This document shows, one piece after another, positions 34,454 through 44,415 of a stretch of DNA of 64,000 nt. This DNA is from Streptomyces sp. PsTaAH-137 (GTDB taxonomy: Bacteria > Actinomycetota > Actinomycetes > Streptomycetales > Streptomycetaceae). The DNA is taken from positions 1-64,000 of the forward strand of contig NZ_QLLY01000027.1 of assembly GCF_003259365.1 (NCBI RefSeq), written 5' to 3'. How positions within the stretch are numbered: the first letter of the stretch is position 1; each line of letters begins with the position of its first letter. The position numbers were made by a program, and so were the translations under genes. The notes under the pieces are model-generated. The model had not been told where the DNA came from, made no database searches, and was given only the letters and a program-made list of their open reading frames with translations.

Positions 34454-37400
34454 TCACAGGTTCACGATGGCGGCTTCCCGCAGGCTCACGCCCAGCTCGA
34501 AGGCCTTCTTGAACACCTCGGGGGCCAGCACCCTCCGTAGCCGCTGTTCGAGCGGTGTCACATCCGGGTCGTCGACGATCAGGCGGCCGCGCAGCGCCGA
34601 CGCCGCGCCGAGCAGCGTCACGGCCCGCTCGGGGCCGTCCGCGCGGGCGGCCAACGCCTCGGCCACCACCGCCAGTTCGAGACCCTGCGCCACACCGTCG
34701 GTGGACAGCGTGCGGGCTTGCCGGAACCAGTCGTCGGCCTCTTCCGTGCGGCCCTCGGCAAGGGCGGTGCGGCCCAGGCCGAGGAAGACGTGCACGGTCT
34801 GGCCCACGCTGTACCAGGACCGTGCGTTCAATCCCAGTGCCGTCTCGTAATGCTCGCGCGCGCGTGCCCGGTCCCCGGCCAGCCGCGCCGCGTCGCCCAT
34901 GCCCCAGTGGGCGCCCGCCACCTTCTCCGGCGCACCGGCGGCCCGCGCCAGATCGGCCGCCCGTGCGAAATCGGTGCTCGCCTCCTCGTAGCGGGCACTG
35001 CGCAGCAGGACGGCGCCGCGCCGGCACAACAGGTCGGCGGTCTCCTCCGGGGCCGCCAGCTCCCTGGCACAGCGGAGCGCTTCGTCGAGCAGGTCCAGGG
35101 CGCGCGCTCGCTCACCGCGCCAGTCCGCGAACATCCCCAGCTGGTCGAGGGAGTTGGCCATGCCCCAGCGGTCGCCGGTCTCCCGGAACCCTTCCAACGC
35201 CTTGGCGAACAGCGCCTCCGACGCGGCGGGACGTCCCGCGAACTGCTCCTGGAAACCGAGCCCGATGTTCAGCAGCGCCCGCCCCCACGGGTCGTCCCCG
35301 ACCTGTGCCCTGACCCGCTCGTCCCGCGACCTCTCGGGACCGACCGCGAGGGTCCACAGAACCACGGTGAAGGGCAGTCTCAGCTGCCGGTCGATCGTGG
35401 CCAGGACCTGATCGGCGCGGGCGAGCCGGTCCTCGTCCTCGCTGCCGGTCACGGACATCACCGCGTTCAGCCCGCACAGCGCGTACTCCTCCTCCAGGCC
35501 GCGCGGGGGAGTCGGCCCCACCGCGTCGACCAGGGCGCGGGCGAGCGGCACCCGCTCGCCCGCCAGACCGTGCAGCCGCCAGAACCACGACAGGGCCGCC
35601 ATGAGACGCAGCCCGTCATGCGGAGCCGCCGCGACGAGGTGGCGCAGGGCCGCGTCCAGATTGCCCTGCTCGGCGGAGAGCCTGGCCAGCCAGGGAAGCT
35701 GACCGTGCCCGCGCAGCTGCGGCTCGGCCTCCTCCGCCAAGTGCAGGTAGTACGCGGCGTGCGCGTCACGCAGCTCCTTGAGCGTGCGGTCCTGAAGCTG
35801 CTCGGCGCAGAAGGCGCGGATCGTCTCCAGCATCCGATAGCGACCGTCGGCCGCCCCCAGGAACGACTTCTCGAGGAACGACTTCTCGGCGAGGGAGGCG
35901 AGAAGATCCTCCGGGTACGGGACGCCGCACACCTCCTCCACCGCCTCCAGCGTCGCGCCCCCGGACAGGCCGCCGCCGGCGAACACGGTCAGCCTGCACG
36001 CCAGGTCCTGCTCCTCCTCGTCGAGGAGTTCCCAGCTCCACTCCACGACAGCGCGCAGGGTGCGGTGCCGCGGCGCCTTGGTGCGATCACCCCGGGACAG
36101 CACGCGGAACCGGTCGCCCAGCCGTTCCGCGAGTTCGGCCACCGTGAGCGTGCGCAGTCGGGCCGCGGCCAGCTCGATCGCCAAGGGCAACCCGTCCAGG
36201 GCGGAGCAGATGTCGTCGATCGAGGCCACGCGCGCGTGCCCGTGCGCCTCGAAGTCGGGCCGCACCGCCGCGGCCCGGTCCCGGAACAGCTGGGCCGCCG
36301 GGCCCGAGGCGAGCGGCGGCACCGGACACAGCGCCTCTCCGGTGAGGCCGAGCCCTTCCCGGCTCGTCGCCAGGACGCGCAGCCCGGGGCAGGCGCCCAG
36401 GAGCAGGCCCGTCACCTCGGCGGCGTCCTCGATCACATGCTCGCAGTTGTCGAGCACGAGCAGCAGGTCCCGGTCCTCCAGAGCTGCTGTGAGGCGGTCC
36501 GTGACGTCCGTACCGTGCGGCCCGCGCAGTCCTTCGCGCACCCCGAGCGCGGTGAGGATCGCGTACGGGATCCGGGACCCTTCGGTGAGGGGTGCCAGCT
36601 CGACGTAACAGACCTCCGCGCGTGAGCGGGCGGCCTCGCAGGCAAGCCGGGTCTTCCCCGCGCCACCGGGGCCGGTCAGTGTCACCAGACGCGCCTCGGC
36701 AAGCAGCTCGTCGATCCGGGACAGCTCGTCCGCCCGCCCCACGAACCGCGTCAGCTGCGCGGGCACACCCCGTACGCGAACGGGCTCCTGCCCCTGCAAC
36801 AGCTCCAGGTGGAGCGCCGAAAGCTCCGCGGACGGGTCGGCTCCCAGCTCGTCGGCGAGTGTGCGCCGCGCCTCCTCGTAGACCCGCAGTGCCTCCGCGG
36901 AACGGCCCGCCGCGTGCAGCGTGCGCATCAGCAGCCCGTACAGGCGCTCGCTGAGGGGATGCAGGGTGAGCAGGTCCCGGACCTCGGCGACCAGGTCGGC
37001 GCCGCCGCCCAGTATGAGGTCCGCCTCGATCCGGTCCTGCGTCGCGCCGAGCCGCAGCTCGTCCAGACGCGGCAGATCGACCGGTGCCGGACCGCGCCAC
37101 AGGCCCAGCCCCTCGCGCAGCAGAGCTGTGGCGCGCGCGGGGTCCCCGGTGGACAGCGCCTGCGCGCCCTCGCGTGCAAGGCGCTCGAAGCGATGCAGGT
37201 CCACAGTGTCCGGGGCGACCGCGAGCCGGTATCCGGCCGGACCCGACTCGATCTCCAGATCCAGGCGCTTGCGCAGCCGGGAGATCTGCGACTGCAGGGC
37301 GTTCGCCGCCCCGGCCGGTGGGTCCTCCCCGTACAGGCCGTCGATCAGGCGCTCCGCCGATACGGTGCGGCCCGCGTCCAGGAGCAGCAGGGTCAGCAGG

Positions 37401-37483
37401 GCACGCGGCCGCGGCCCGCCGGGGTCCAGAGGGCTGCCGTCAGAGGCCCGTACGTCGAGAGGGCCGAGGATGCCGAACCGCAT
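34454..37483 (-). CDS. AfsR/SARP-type regulator (OmpR-like HTH, BTAD, NB-ARC, TPR)
   Basis: 1009 residues from ATG at 37483 (MRFGILGPLDVRA). Order: OmpR-type winged helix ~1-90 (NALQSQISRLRKRL), BTAD ~97-245, NB-ARC ATPase ~250-560 with Walker A GPGGAGKT (271-278) and LLLVLDNCEH, then TPR-like repeats to the end (ALFAKALEGFRETGDRWGMA, ARALDLLDEALRC). This is the AfsR plan; such proteins activate secondary-metabolite or stress genes by binding direct repeats with RNA polymerase. It lacks a biosynthetic cluster nearby; the only candidate target in view is the monooxygenase downstream, in the same orientation. Confidence 0.92.
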   Translation of the reverse strand: MRFGILGPLDVRASDGSPLDPGGPRPRALLTLLLLDAGRTVSAERLIDGLYGEDPPAGAANALQSQISRLRKRLDLEIESGPAGYRLAVAPDTVDLHRFERLAREGAQALSTGDPARATALLREGLGLWRGPAPVDLPRLDELRLGATQDRIEADLILGGGADLVAEVRDLLTLHPLSERLYGLLMRTLHAAGRSAEALRVYEEARRTLADELGADPSAELSALHLELLQGQEPVRVRGVPAQLTRFVGRADELSRIDELLAEARLVTLTGPGGAGKTRLACEAARSRAEVCYVELAPLTEGSRIPYAILTALGVREGLRGPHGTDVTDRLTAALEDRDLLLVLDNCEHVIEDAAEVTGLLLGACPGLRVLATSREGLGLTGEALCPVPPLASGPAAQLFRDRAAAVRPDFEAHGHARVASIDDICSALDGLPLAIELAAARLRTLTVAELAERLGDRFRVLSRGDRTKAPRHRTLRAVVEWSWELLDEEEQDLACRLTVFAGGGLSGGATLEAVEEVCGVPYPEDLLASLAEKSFLEKSFLGAADGRYRMLETIRAFCAEQLQDRTLKELRDAHAAYYLHLAEEAEPQLRGHGQLPWLARLSAEQGNLDAALRHLVAAAPHDGLRLMAALSWFWRLHGLAGERVPLARALVDAVGPTPPRGLEEEYALCGLNAVMSVTGSEDEDRLARADQVLATIDRQLRLPFTVVLWTLAVGPERSRDERVRAQVGDDPWGRALLNIGLGFQEQFAGRPAASEALFAKALEGFRETGDRWGMANSLDQLGMFADWRGERARALDLLDEALRCARELAAPEETADLLCRRGAVLLRSARYEEASTDFARAADLARAAGAPEKVAGAHWGMGDAARLAGDRARAREHYETALGLNARSWYSVGQTVHVFLGLGRTALAEGRTEEADDWFRQARTLSTDGVAQGLELAVVAEALAARADGPERAVTLLGAASALRGRLIVDDPDVTPLEQRLRRVLAPEVFKKAFELGVSLREAAIVNL

Positions 37484-37558
37484 GCGCAGAGTCTGGCAGC
37501 CGCCACTGACAGTCGCGGGCGCGATCACCGATCCCCCGGCGGTGCGCACGGGGAAAAC

Positions 37559-37592
37559 GAAGAAGCCGGTCCCCGAGGGGACCGGCTTCTTC
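37559..37592 (-). terminator. terminator of rpmB
   Basis: A 15-bp stem (37559-37573 with 37578-37592), loop CGAG. On the minus strand a TCGTTTTCC tract follows. Lies between rpmB and the SARP gene. Confidence 0.85.
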
Positions 37593-37627
37593 AAGCAACC
37601 AGCGAGGTGGCCGCGCTACGCGTAACG

Positions 37628-37813
37628 TCAGCGCGAGACCTTGCCGGCCTTGATGCACGAGGTGCAGACGTTGAGCCGCTTCGGCGTCCGCCCGACCACT
37701 GCACGCACACGCTGGATGTTCGGGTTCCAGCGGCGAGACGTACGGCGGTGCGAGTGCGAAATGTTGTTGCCGAAGCCCGGCCCCTTGCCGCAGACGTCGC
37801 AGTTGGCAGCCAC
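37628..37813 (-). CDS. rpmB: 50S ribosomal protein L28
   Basis: 61 residues. L28 features: MAANCDVCGKGPGFGNNISHSHRRTSRRWNPN, then LNVCTSCIKAGKVSR. Two CxxC pairs make it the zinc-binding (C+) form; Streptomyces usually carry zinc-free paralogues elsewhere, used in zinc shortage. Transcribed alone with its own terminator. Confidence 0.97.
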   Translation of the reverse strand: MAANCDVCGKGPGFGNNISHSHRRTSRRWNPNIQRVRAVVGRTPKRLNVCTSCIKAGKVSR

Positions 37814-38080
37814 GGGTCACTCCAAAGACTTCAGATGCACTTACGGTTAATCCCGGCATGCCGGGATCGAGATCGAAAGGGATCTGAGTGGCGGTGCCAG
37901 GGGGATGGCCCGATGGTTATCGGGCAACCGGAGCAGCATACAACGGCTGCTTCGATACAACGAAACTACCATGGTTGCCCGGGCCGCCGTCCCCGGGCCC
38001 CGGACCAGGCCCTCTTCCCGGGCGGCTCCGCGCCGGGGTCTACTCTGCGTGCCAGTCCCGCCGCTCGAAGGAGGCGTTAG

Positions 38081-39772
38081 GTGCCGCAGGTGCCGCATGT
38101 GCGACACGTACTCGACGTAGCCGCGGTACGCGCCTGGTGCTCACTGGCTCTGGAAGCGCTCGGCAGAGAGCGCGCTGAGATCGACGCCATCAATGTGTAC
38201 CCCGTGGCGGACGGGGACACCGGCACCAACCTCTATCTGACCGTGGAGTCCGCCCATCAGGCGGTCGAGGCGGTCTTCACCGGGCTCGAACCGGCCGCTC
38301 CCGCGCTGCCCGACGTGATGCGCGCCATGGCGCACGGCGCCCTCATCGGCGCCCGCGGCAACTCCGGGACGATCCTCGCCCAGCTGCTCCGCGGCATGTC
38401 CCAGGTGCTCGCTGACGGACATCCGAGTGAGGGAGATCACGCGGGTCCTGCCGACGGGACGGCGCTGCGGCTGGCCCTGCGACGGGCCGCCGAGTCCGCA
38501 CGTGAGGCGGTCGCCCACCCCGTCGAAGGCACGGTCCTCACCGTCGCGACGGCGGCCGCCGACGCCGCGACCGGTACGGACGGCGACTGCGGGGCCGTGG
38601 CGCGGGCCGCCTACGACGGCGCCTGCGCGGCGCTCGACGCGACGCCCGGGCAGCTCGCGGCGCTCGGCAGCGCCGGGGTCGTGGACGCCGGAGGGAGGGG
38701 GCTCGTCGCCGTACTCGGGGCGCTCAGCCAGGCCGTCTCCGGCAACGCAGTGCCGGTATGGCGGCAGCGGCACATGGACGGGCACGCGCGCGTGGACACC
38801 GGTTCCCTCGACGCCGAACTGGAGTGCCCCGACGAGCACGGCGTCACCGGGCCCGCCTTCGAGGTCATCTACCTCCTGGAAGCCGACGACCGGGCCGTCG
38901 CCCGGCTGCGCACCCGGCTCGATGCCCTCGGCGACTCCCTGGTCGTCGTCGGCGGGGAAGGGCTGTGGAACGTGCATGTGCACGTCGACGACGCGGGCGC
39001 GGCCGTCGAGGCGGGTGTCGAGGCCGGCCGGCCCCACCGCATCCGCATCACGCACTTCGGCCTCGGCGACGCACACGCCGGCCGCGCCGCCGCACCGCCC
39101 CGCGAGCGGGCGCAGCGGGCCGTGGTCGCCGTCGTGCCGGGGGACGGACTCGCGGGGCTGTACGCGGAGGCCGGCGCGACCACGGTGCCCGACCGGCCCG
39201 GCGAACCGCCCGCCAGCGGTGAGCTGGTCGACGCGATCCGGCGCGCCCACGCGCGCGAGGTGGTGCTGCTGCCCAACGACGCCGAACTGCGGCACACCGC
39301 CGCCGCGGCCGCCGAGCAGGCCCGCTCCGAAGGCGTACGGGTCGCCCTGATCCCCACCCGCTCCGCGGTCCAGGGCATCGCCGCGCTGGCCGTGCACGAG
39401 CCCGACCGGCGCTTCGACGAGGACGTCGTCGCCATGACCTCGGCCGCGGGCGCCACCCGTTACGCCGAACTGGCCGTCGCCGAGCGGCAGTCCTGGACCA
39501 TGGCCGGCATCTGCCAGGCCGGGGACGTCCTGGGGCTCATCGACGGCGATGTGGCCGTCATCGGCTCGGAGGTCCCGGCGACCGCCCGCACGGTGCTCGA
39601 CCGGATGCTCGCGGCGGGCGGCGAACTCGTCACGCTCGTCCTGGGCGACGACGTGCCCGACGAGGTCGCGGACGCGCTGGAACGGCACGTCCGCGAGGCT
39701 CATCTGGCCGTCGACACCGTGGTCTACCGCGGTGGGCGGCAGTCCGCGCTGTTGCTCATCGGGGTCGAGTAG
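38081..39772 (+). CDS. DAK2/DegV-like two-domain protein (FakA-like)
   Basis: 563 residues from GTG at 38081, with GGAGG 6 nt upstream. An N-terminal DhaL (Dak phosphatase-like) domain with INVYPVADGDTGTNLYLT and ALIGARGNSGTILAQLLRG, then a central linker and a C-terminal FakA-like domain. FakA-type proteins phosphorylate fatty acids held by FakB; in actinobacteria the role is untested. In related genomes it directly precedes recG; here two extra genes lie between them. Confidence 0.85.
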   Translation: MPQVPHVRHVLDVAAVRAWCSLALEALGRERAEIDAINVYPVADGDTGTNLYLTVESAHQAVEAVFTGLEPAAPALPDVMRAMAHGALIGARGNSGTILAQLLRGMSQVLADGHPSEGDHAGPADGTALRLALRRAAESAREAVAHPVEGTVLTVATAAADAATGTDGDCGAVARAAYDGACAALDATPGQLAALGSAGVVDAGGRGLVAVLGALSQAVSGNAVPVWRQRHMDGHARVDTGSLDAELECPDEHGVTGPAFEVIYLLEADDRAVARLRTRLDALGDSLVVVGGEGLWNVHVHVDDAGAAVEAGVEAGRPHRIRITHFGLGDAHAGRAAAPPRERAQRAVVAVVPGDGLAGLYAEAGATTVPDRPGEPPASGELVDAIRRAHAREVVLLPNDAELRHTAAAAAEQARSEGVRVALIPTRSAVQGIAALAVHEPDRRFDEDVVAMTSAAGATRYAELAVAERQSWTMAGICQAGDVLGLIDGDVAVIGSEVPATARTVLDRMLAAGGELVTLVLGDDVPDEVADALERHVREAHLAVDTVVYRGGRQSALLLIGVE

Positions 39773-39779
39773 GCCCCGC

Positions 39780-42509
39780 TCAGCGCGCCCGCAGCGCGGC
39801 CAGGGCCTCCTCCGCCTCGGCCCGGCGCTCCTCGTCACCGGCCTCGCCGAACGCCACGGCGGCGGACCGCAGGTGCGCCTCGGTGTCCGCGACCTCGCCG
39901 CGCCGCTCCAGCAGTTCCGCGAACTGCCGGTGCGTGTGGCCCAGGTCTGGCAGCACAGCGAGCCGGACATCCTCCTCGGCCGACGGCAGCGCCTCCTCGC
40001 AGGTGCGGATCGCCGCGCCCATCAGCTCCCGCTCGTCGCCCGCTGACGCGGAGTCCAGCCAGGCACGCGCGCGCAGGCACCGCACCACGGCGGGCACCTG
40101 TCCCAAGGAGGCCCACAGTTCGCCCGCGCGCACATAGGCCCGGTCCGCCTCCTCCGGACGGCCCGCCCGGTCCAGGGCGTCCGCCGCCAGGTTCGCGAGC
40201 ATCGCGTGGTCGCGCTGTTCGGGCCAGTGCTGGGCGAGCTCCGCGGCCCTCAGCCAGGCCTGCGCGGCCTGCACATGCTCGCCGAGCGCGCGGGCACAGT
40301 CGCCGAGCCACCAGAGAGCCTGCACGATCGTTCCGTCGCCGTGGTCGTCGGCGGACAGGTCGAGCAGCGCCGACTCCAGGACCTCCGCGGCCTCGGCCGT
40401 GCGCTCCGCGCGCAGCAGATGACCACCCAGCTGGAACCGGGCCCAGGCACCGATCCCCGCGCTCTCACCGGCCTCGTCGGCCCAGTGCGTGGCCTCCAGG
40501 GCGTGGTCGGACGCGGCCGCGAACTGCCCGCCCGCCGCGAGGACATCGGCCAGCTGGAGGTGGAGCCGGGCCGCTCCCACCGGTTCCAGGTATCCGGCCC
40601 CGTGCTCCAGAGCGGCCCGCAGCGCCCGCTCGGCGCCCTGGACGTCGTCCCGGTCACGGGCGAGCCCGGCGAGGCGCATCTCGCCCTCGACGGCCAGCCA
40701 GGGCCGCCCCGTCGCCACATGTTCGGCGGTCGCCCGCGCGTACAGCTCCGTGGCCGCTTCCGTGTCACCCCGGTGCAGCGCGATGTCCCCGAGCATCGAC
40801 CGGGCCGCCGCGGCCTGCGAGGCGAGCCTCGGCACGTCCGTGAACGGCTCGACGAGCGTCAGCAGCTGCCGTACGCACGCCTCCGCCTCGTCGATCTCGG
40901 CGTCGCCGGAGTGTGCCTGGAGCAGGATGCGCGCCCGGCACGCCAGGACGGCCGCCGCCGGGCGGGCCGTCGTGGCGTCCAGGCCGGGGAGGGCCGTGAG
41001 CACCTGCTCGTACGGTTCCCGGATCGCGGCCAGCGCCTCTTCCGTCCGGCCCGCGTGGGACAGCGCGTACGCGCCACGCGCGCGTGCCGCCTTGGCCTCC
41101 TCCGGATCGCCGCTCGCCTCGTACAACTCGGCCGCGCGGGCGAACTGTTCGACGCCGTCGTCGGCCGATCCCATCGCGCTGTAGTCGGCGATCTCGGCCC
41201 GGTCGTGGACGGTGAGCTCAAGACCCTCCGCCTCCGCGGCACGCGCGGCCCGCTCCCAGGCGAGACCGGCGTCCGGGCCGCCCTGCTCGGCGGAGAGCCG
41301 GCGGGCCTCGGCGACCAGCGCCGACGCGTCGGCGGGCTGCTCGGCGGGCGCCGTCACCGCTGTCACCGGACGCGTGGCCGACGGCCGTACGACCCGGACG
41401 CCCAGCGGGAGCCGGTCGAGCAGCGGCCGCTGGTCCATGCGCTCCCGCACCCGGCGCCCCACCCGGTCGGTGCCGTTGCGCTCGTCGAACCGGGCCGCGA
41501 GGGACAGTGCCTCCACGCGCGCGTGCACCGCGAGTTCGGCCGCCGACCAGGCCCGCTCCGAGGGGCCCGGAACGCTCTGCTCGCCCAGGCCGAGCTCGAC
41601 CAGCCGGTCCATCACCAGAGCCGTCACGGACAGGAAGTCCATCAGGCCGTCCGGGTTGCCGCTGTCGGTGAAGTACGCGGGGCGTTCGGCGAGCAGTTCG
41701 ATGGCGCGGGCCTCGTTGCCGGTCAGGGCGCAGAACTCCACGTGCGAGGCGAACGCGCCCCGCATCGACTCCATCTGCCGGACCAGGCGATAGCCGCGCA
41801 GATGGTTCGCGCGGGCCTCCTCGGGGCGGCCCAGCCGCAGCAAGGGCAGCAGCGAGGCCGCGAGCGTGGCGTGCGGCTCGTGGGCGCACGTGTGCTCGCC
41901 CTCCAGGACGGGCCGCCACAGCTCCAGGGCCCGCTCGTCGTCGCGCAGGTCGGACTGGCGGACACCCTGGCCGTTCAGCTCACAGGCGTGGCAGTCCGCC
42001 ATCTCGTCGCGGTCGGCGGCCAGCCACGCCTCGTACGCGCGCGTGGCCCGCTCCTCGTCGCCGATGTGGTCGGCGACGTAGAACTCGCTCATCCGCACGG
42101 CCCGTTCGGAGTGCCCGGCCACCCGGTAGCGGTGCTCCATCTCGCCGAGCCACTTCTCCATGGAGGCGAGCGGGATGTGCGGCTGGTTGAGCATGCCGCC
42201 CGACATCCACTTGAAGACCCAGTGCAGCGAGTGCGCCTCGTAGGCGTCGAACTCCTCCGGGTGCTCGTCCCACATGCGCAGCAGGCGCGCGAAGGGGACG
42301 AACATCTTGTCCTTCTCGGAGCTGTAGTTGTACATCTGCAGCTGATGGCCGAGCGCCTCGATGACCGCGAGGGTCTCGGAGAGCTTCTCCGCCCCCGCGA
42401 GCAGCTGCTCCGCGCGGGCGCCCCGGGCCGGGCCCTCGGGCTGCGCGGCGTTCTCCGCCATCGCGCGCCGCAGGGAGTCCAGGTCGATGATCTCGTCAGT
42501 CCCGTTCAT
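39780..42509 (-). CDS. large TPR-repeat protein coupled to the HSP90 gene
   Basis: 909 residues from ATG at 42509, overlapping the HSP90 stop as ATGA. Almost all helical: an N-terminal region (MNGTDEIIDLDSLRRAMAE, HQLQMYNYSSEKDKM) and then many 34-residue-like helix pairs (AAELYEASGDPEEAKAARARGAYAL, ATELYARATAEHVATGRPW, ALWWLGDCARALGEHVQAA, ADRAYVRAGELWASLGQV). One DCHAC motif is near residue 172. No enzyme domain or membrane helix. By analogy, eukaryotic HSP90 works with TPR co-chaperones; whether this protein binds the adjacent HSP90 is inference. Confidence 0.85.
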   Translation of the reverse strand: MNGTDEIIDLDSLRRAMAENAAQPEGPARGARAEQLLAGAEKLSETLAVIEALGHQLQMYNYSSEKDKMFVPFARLLRMWDEHPEEFDAYEAHSLHWVFKWMSGGMLNQPHIPLASMEKWLGEMEHRYRVAGHSERAVRMSEFYVADHIGDEERATRAYEAWLAADRDEMADCHACELNGQGVRQSDLRDDERALELWRPVLEGEHTCAHEPHATLAASLLPLLRLGRPEEARANHLRGYRLVRQMESMRGAFASHVEFCALTGNEARAIELLAERPAYFTDSGNPDGLMDFLSVTALVMDRLVELGLGEQSVPGPSERAWSAAELAVHARVEALSLAARFDERNGTDRVGRRVRERMDQRPLLDRLPLGVRVVRPSATRPVTAVTAPAEQPADASALVAEARRLSAEQGGPDAGLAWERAARAAEAEGLELTVHDRAEIADYSAMGSADDGVEQFARAAELYEASGDPEEAKAARARGAYALSHAGRTEEALAAIREPYEQVLTALPGLDATTARPAAAVLACRARILLQAHSGDAEIDEAEACVRQLLTLVEPFTDVPRLASQAAAARSMLGDIALHRGDTEAATELYARATAEHVATGRPWLAVEGEMRLAGLARDRDDVQGAERALRAALEHGAGYLEPVGAARLHLQLADVLAAGGQFAAASDHALEATHWADEAGESAGIGAWARFQLGGHLLRAERTAEAAEVLESALLDLSADDHGDGTIVQALWWLGDCARALGEHVQAAQAWLRAAELAQHWPEQRDHAMLANLAADALDRAGRPEEADRAYVRAGELWASLGQVPAVVRCLRARAWLDSASAGDERELMGAAIRTCEEALPSAEEDVRLAVLPDLGHTHRQFAELLERRGEVADTEAHLRSAAVAFGEAGDEERRAEAEEALAALRAR

Positions 42510-44344
42510 CGGGTGTCGTCCTTTCCGGTGCCGGGGTGCGTGGCCCACTCCAGGAGGCCGATGAACGAGCGGTTGAGGAGCGCCGAGTCGGCGGGCCGCA
42601 GCGGGCGCTGCGCCATCAGCAGGGCCTGCCCGTAGAGGGCCTCGGCGGCCGTTCCGACCAGCTCCGCGTCGCCCAGGGAACTCACCCTGCGGATCAGTGG
42701 GTTGAGGTGGTTGAGGACGAGACGCGCGCGTGGGGCGCTGCCGCGCAGCGAGCCCAGGATGCCCGCCCACAGATCGTCGGCCTGCGCCTCGGCGTCCGCG
42801 CGAGCCTGCTCGTGGCGGGCCGCACGGTCGTCCAGATGCAGCGCGGGCACCGTCAGCGGATGGAAGGCCCGCAGGACGACGTCGCAGCCCAGCGGGTCGA
42901 GCCGGGCCCGGGCCGCCGCGAGGAACGCCGACAGGGCCAGCTCCTCGGCCGGGTCGATCGAGTCCAGGTGCGCGGTCACGGTGTCCGCGTCCAGCTCCGC
43001 CACCGGCGTGCCCGGACGGACCGTGGGCAGCGCCTCGACCAGATCGGCGTCGTACGTGTAGCCGCCGTTGACGACACCGATGCCCTGCGCCGACGCGATC
43101 GGCGCGACCTGCCGGAACTCCTCCACGGTCCGCGTGAAGTGCACGACGGGATGGCGCTGCGCGAACTCCTCCAGGGAGAGCCGCCCGTCCGTCGTCTCGA
43201 ACGGCAGCCAGGGAAGCATCGTGCGCAGCATCTCCTTGTCGTGCCGCGCCAGGGACTTCACCCCGAGGTGGTGCACCGACAAGAAGGCGCCGAGACGCTC
43301 CGGATCGCCCGCCGCGAGCGTCGTGAGCCACTCCCGGATGCGCTCGCCCAGAGCCTCCCGGACGGCGGCCAGGGTCTCGTCCTCGTACAGGGACTCGCGC
43401 GAGGCGGTGGGCCGCAGGCTGTCCGTGTCGATCACACAGCGCACGAAGAACGCCCAGTCGGGCAGCAACTGCTCGGCCCGCTCCGTCAGCAGCATGCCCT
43501 TCAGGTGCACCCGGTGGCCCGCGCGCTGGGCCGGGCTGACCGCCTGCGGCAGGACGTGCGCGACACCCCGGACGCCCGCGAGCGGCACGTCCAGGTCGAT
43601 GGAGTCCAGCGGCGTGAAGCCGAACAGGTCGTGGCAGTGGCGGGCCAGCGCCACCCGGCGGCCGGCCGGCGTCGGATACGCGCGGTTCCAGACGGCCGGC
43701 AGATCCGTCACCGGCGTCTCGCCCACCCGCACGTCGTACGGCAGCAGCGAACCGAAGTCCCGCGCGAGCGACAGCACCCGCTCCTCGGACAGCCAGTCGG
43801 CGGCGCCCGCGCGAGCCTCCAGGTGCACGGTCGTCCCCGGCTCGGCGCGGGCCGCGTCGGGGAGCGTACGGACCGTGTACGAGCCGTCGTCGCGGGCCGT
43901 CCACTCGACGGGCGGCGCGTCCGGCGTGCGGGCGCTGCGGCTGACCACCCGGATCCGCTCGGCGACCACGAAGCACGCGAGCAGCCCGATGCCGAACTGG
44001 CCCAGGAAGTCGGCGCGGGCCGATTCCAGGCCGTCGCCGCGCTTGGAGCTGCGGCCGATCGTCGCGAGCAGGCTGTGCACGTCCGACTCGGTCAGACCGA
44101 TGCCGGAGTCCTCGACCCGCAGCGCGCCGCCCTCGGCGAACAGCCGCACGGTGGCCGGGGCGTCGGGCTCCTCGGCACGCCGGGCGGTGATGGCGTCCAC
44201 CGCGTTCTGCAGCAGCTCGCGCAGATAGACCTTCGGACTGGAGTACAGGTGGTGGGAGAGTAGATCGACGAGACCGCGCAGGTCGACCTGGAACGTGTGC
44301 GGCGCCTGGGCGCGCTGGGCATCGTGAGAAGTCTGGGAATCCAT
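42506..44344 (-). CDS. HSP90-family chaperone (HtpG-like)
   Basis: 612 residues. GHKL ATPase domain 1-210: FQVDLRGLVDLLSHHLYSSPKVYLRELLQNAVDA, VEDSGIGLT, IGRSSKR and GQFGIGLLACFVVAERI. Middle domain: LFGFTPLDSIDLDVPL, LLPDWAFFVRCVIDTDSLRPTASRESL, where the SRE arginine matches the catalytic Arg of HtpG. The C-terminal third diverges from E. coli HtpG. It is first in a two-gene operon with the TPR gene (ATGA overlap) and divergent from recG. An inverted repeat in the shared promoter region may be an operator. CIRCE and HAIR elements were not found. Confidence 0.9.
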   Translation of the reverse strand: MDSQTSHDAQRAQAPHTFQVDLRGLVDLLSHHLYSSPKVYLRELLQNAVDAITARRAEEPDAPATVRLFAEGGALRVEDSGIGLTESDVHSLLATIGRSSKRGDGLESARADFLGQFGIGLLACFVVAERIRVVSRSARTPDAPPVEWTARDDGSYTVRTLPDAARAEPGTTVHLEARAGAADWLSEERVLSLARDFGSLLPYDVRVGETPVTDLPAVWNRAYPTPAGRRVALARHCHDLFGFTPLDSIDLDVPLAGVRGVAHVLPQAVSPAQRAGHRVHLKGMLLTERAEQLLPDWAFFVRCVIDTDSLRPTASRESLYEDETLAAVREALGERIREWLTTLAAGDPERLGAFLSVHHLGVKSLARHDKEMLRTMLPWLPFETTDGRLSLEEFAQRHPVVHFTRTVEEFRQVAPIASAQGIGVVNGGYTYDADLVEALPTVRPGTPVAELDADTVTAHLDSIDPAEELALSAFLAAARARLDPLGCDVVLRAFHPLTVPALHLDDRAARHEQARADAEAQADDLWAGILGSLRGSAPRARLVLNHLNPLIRRVSSLGDAELVGTAAEALYGQALLMAQRPLRPADSALLNRSFIGLLEWATHPGTGKDDTR

Positions 44345-44415
44345 CGTCGCTGCGCCGGTGGGGGGACAGGCGACGGCGCGGGTCGGGCGGCCCTGCGTGA
44401 GGTGACCGCGAAAAG

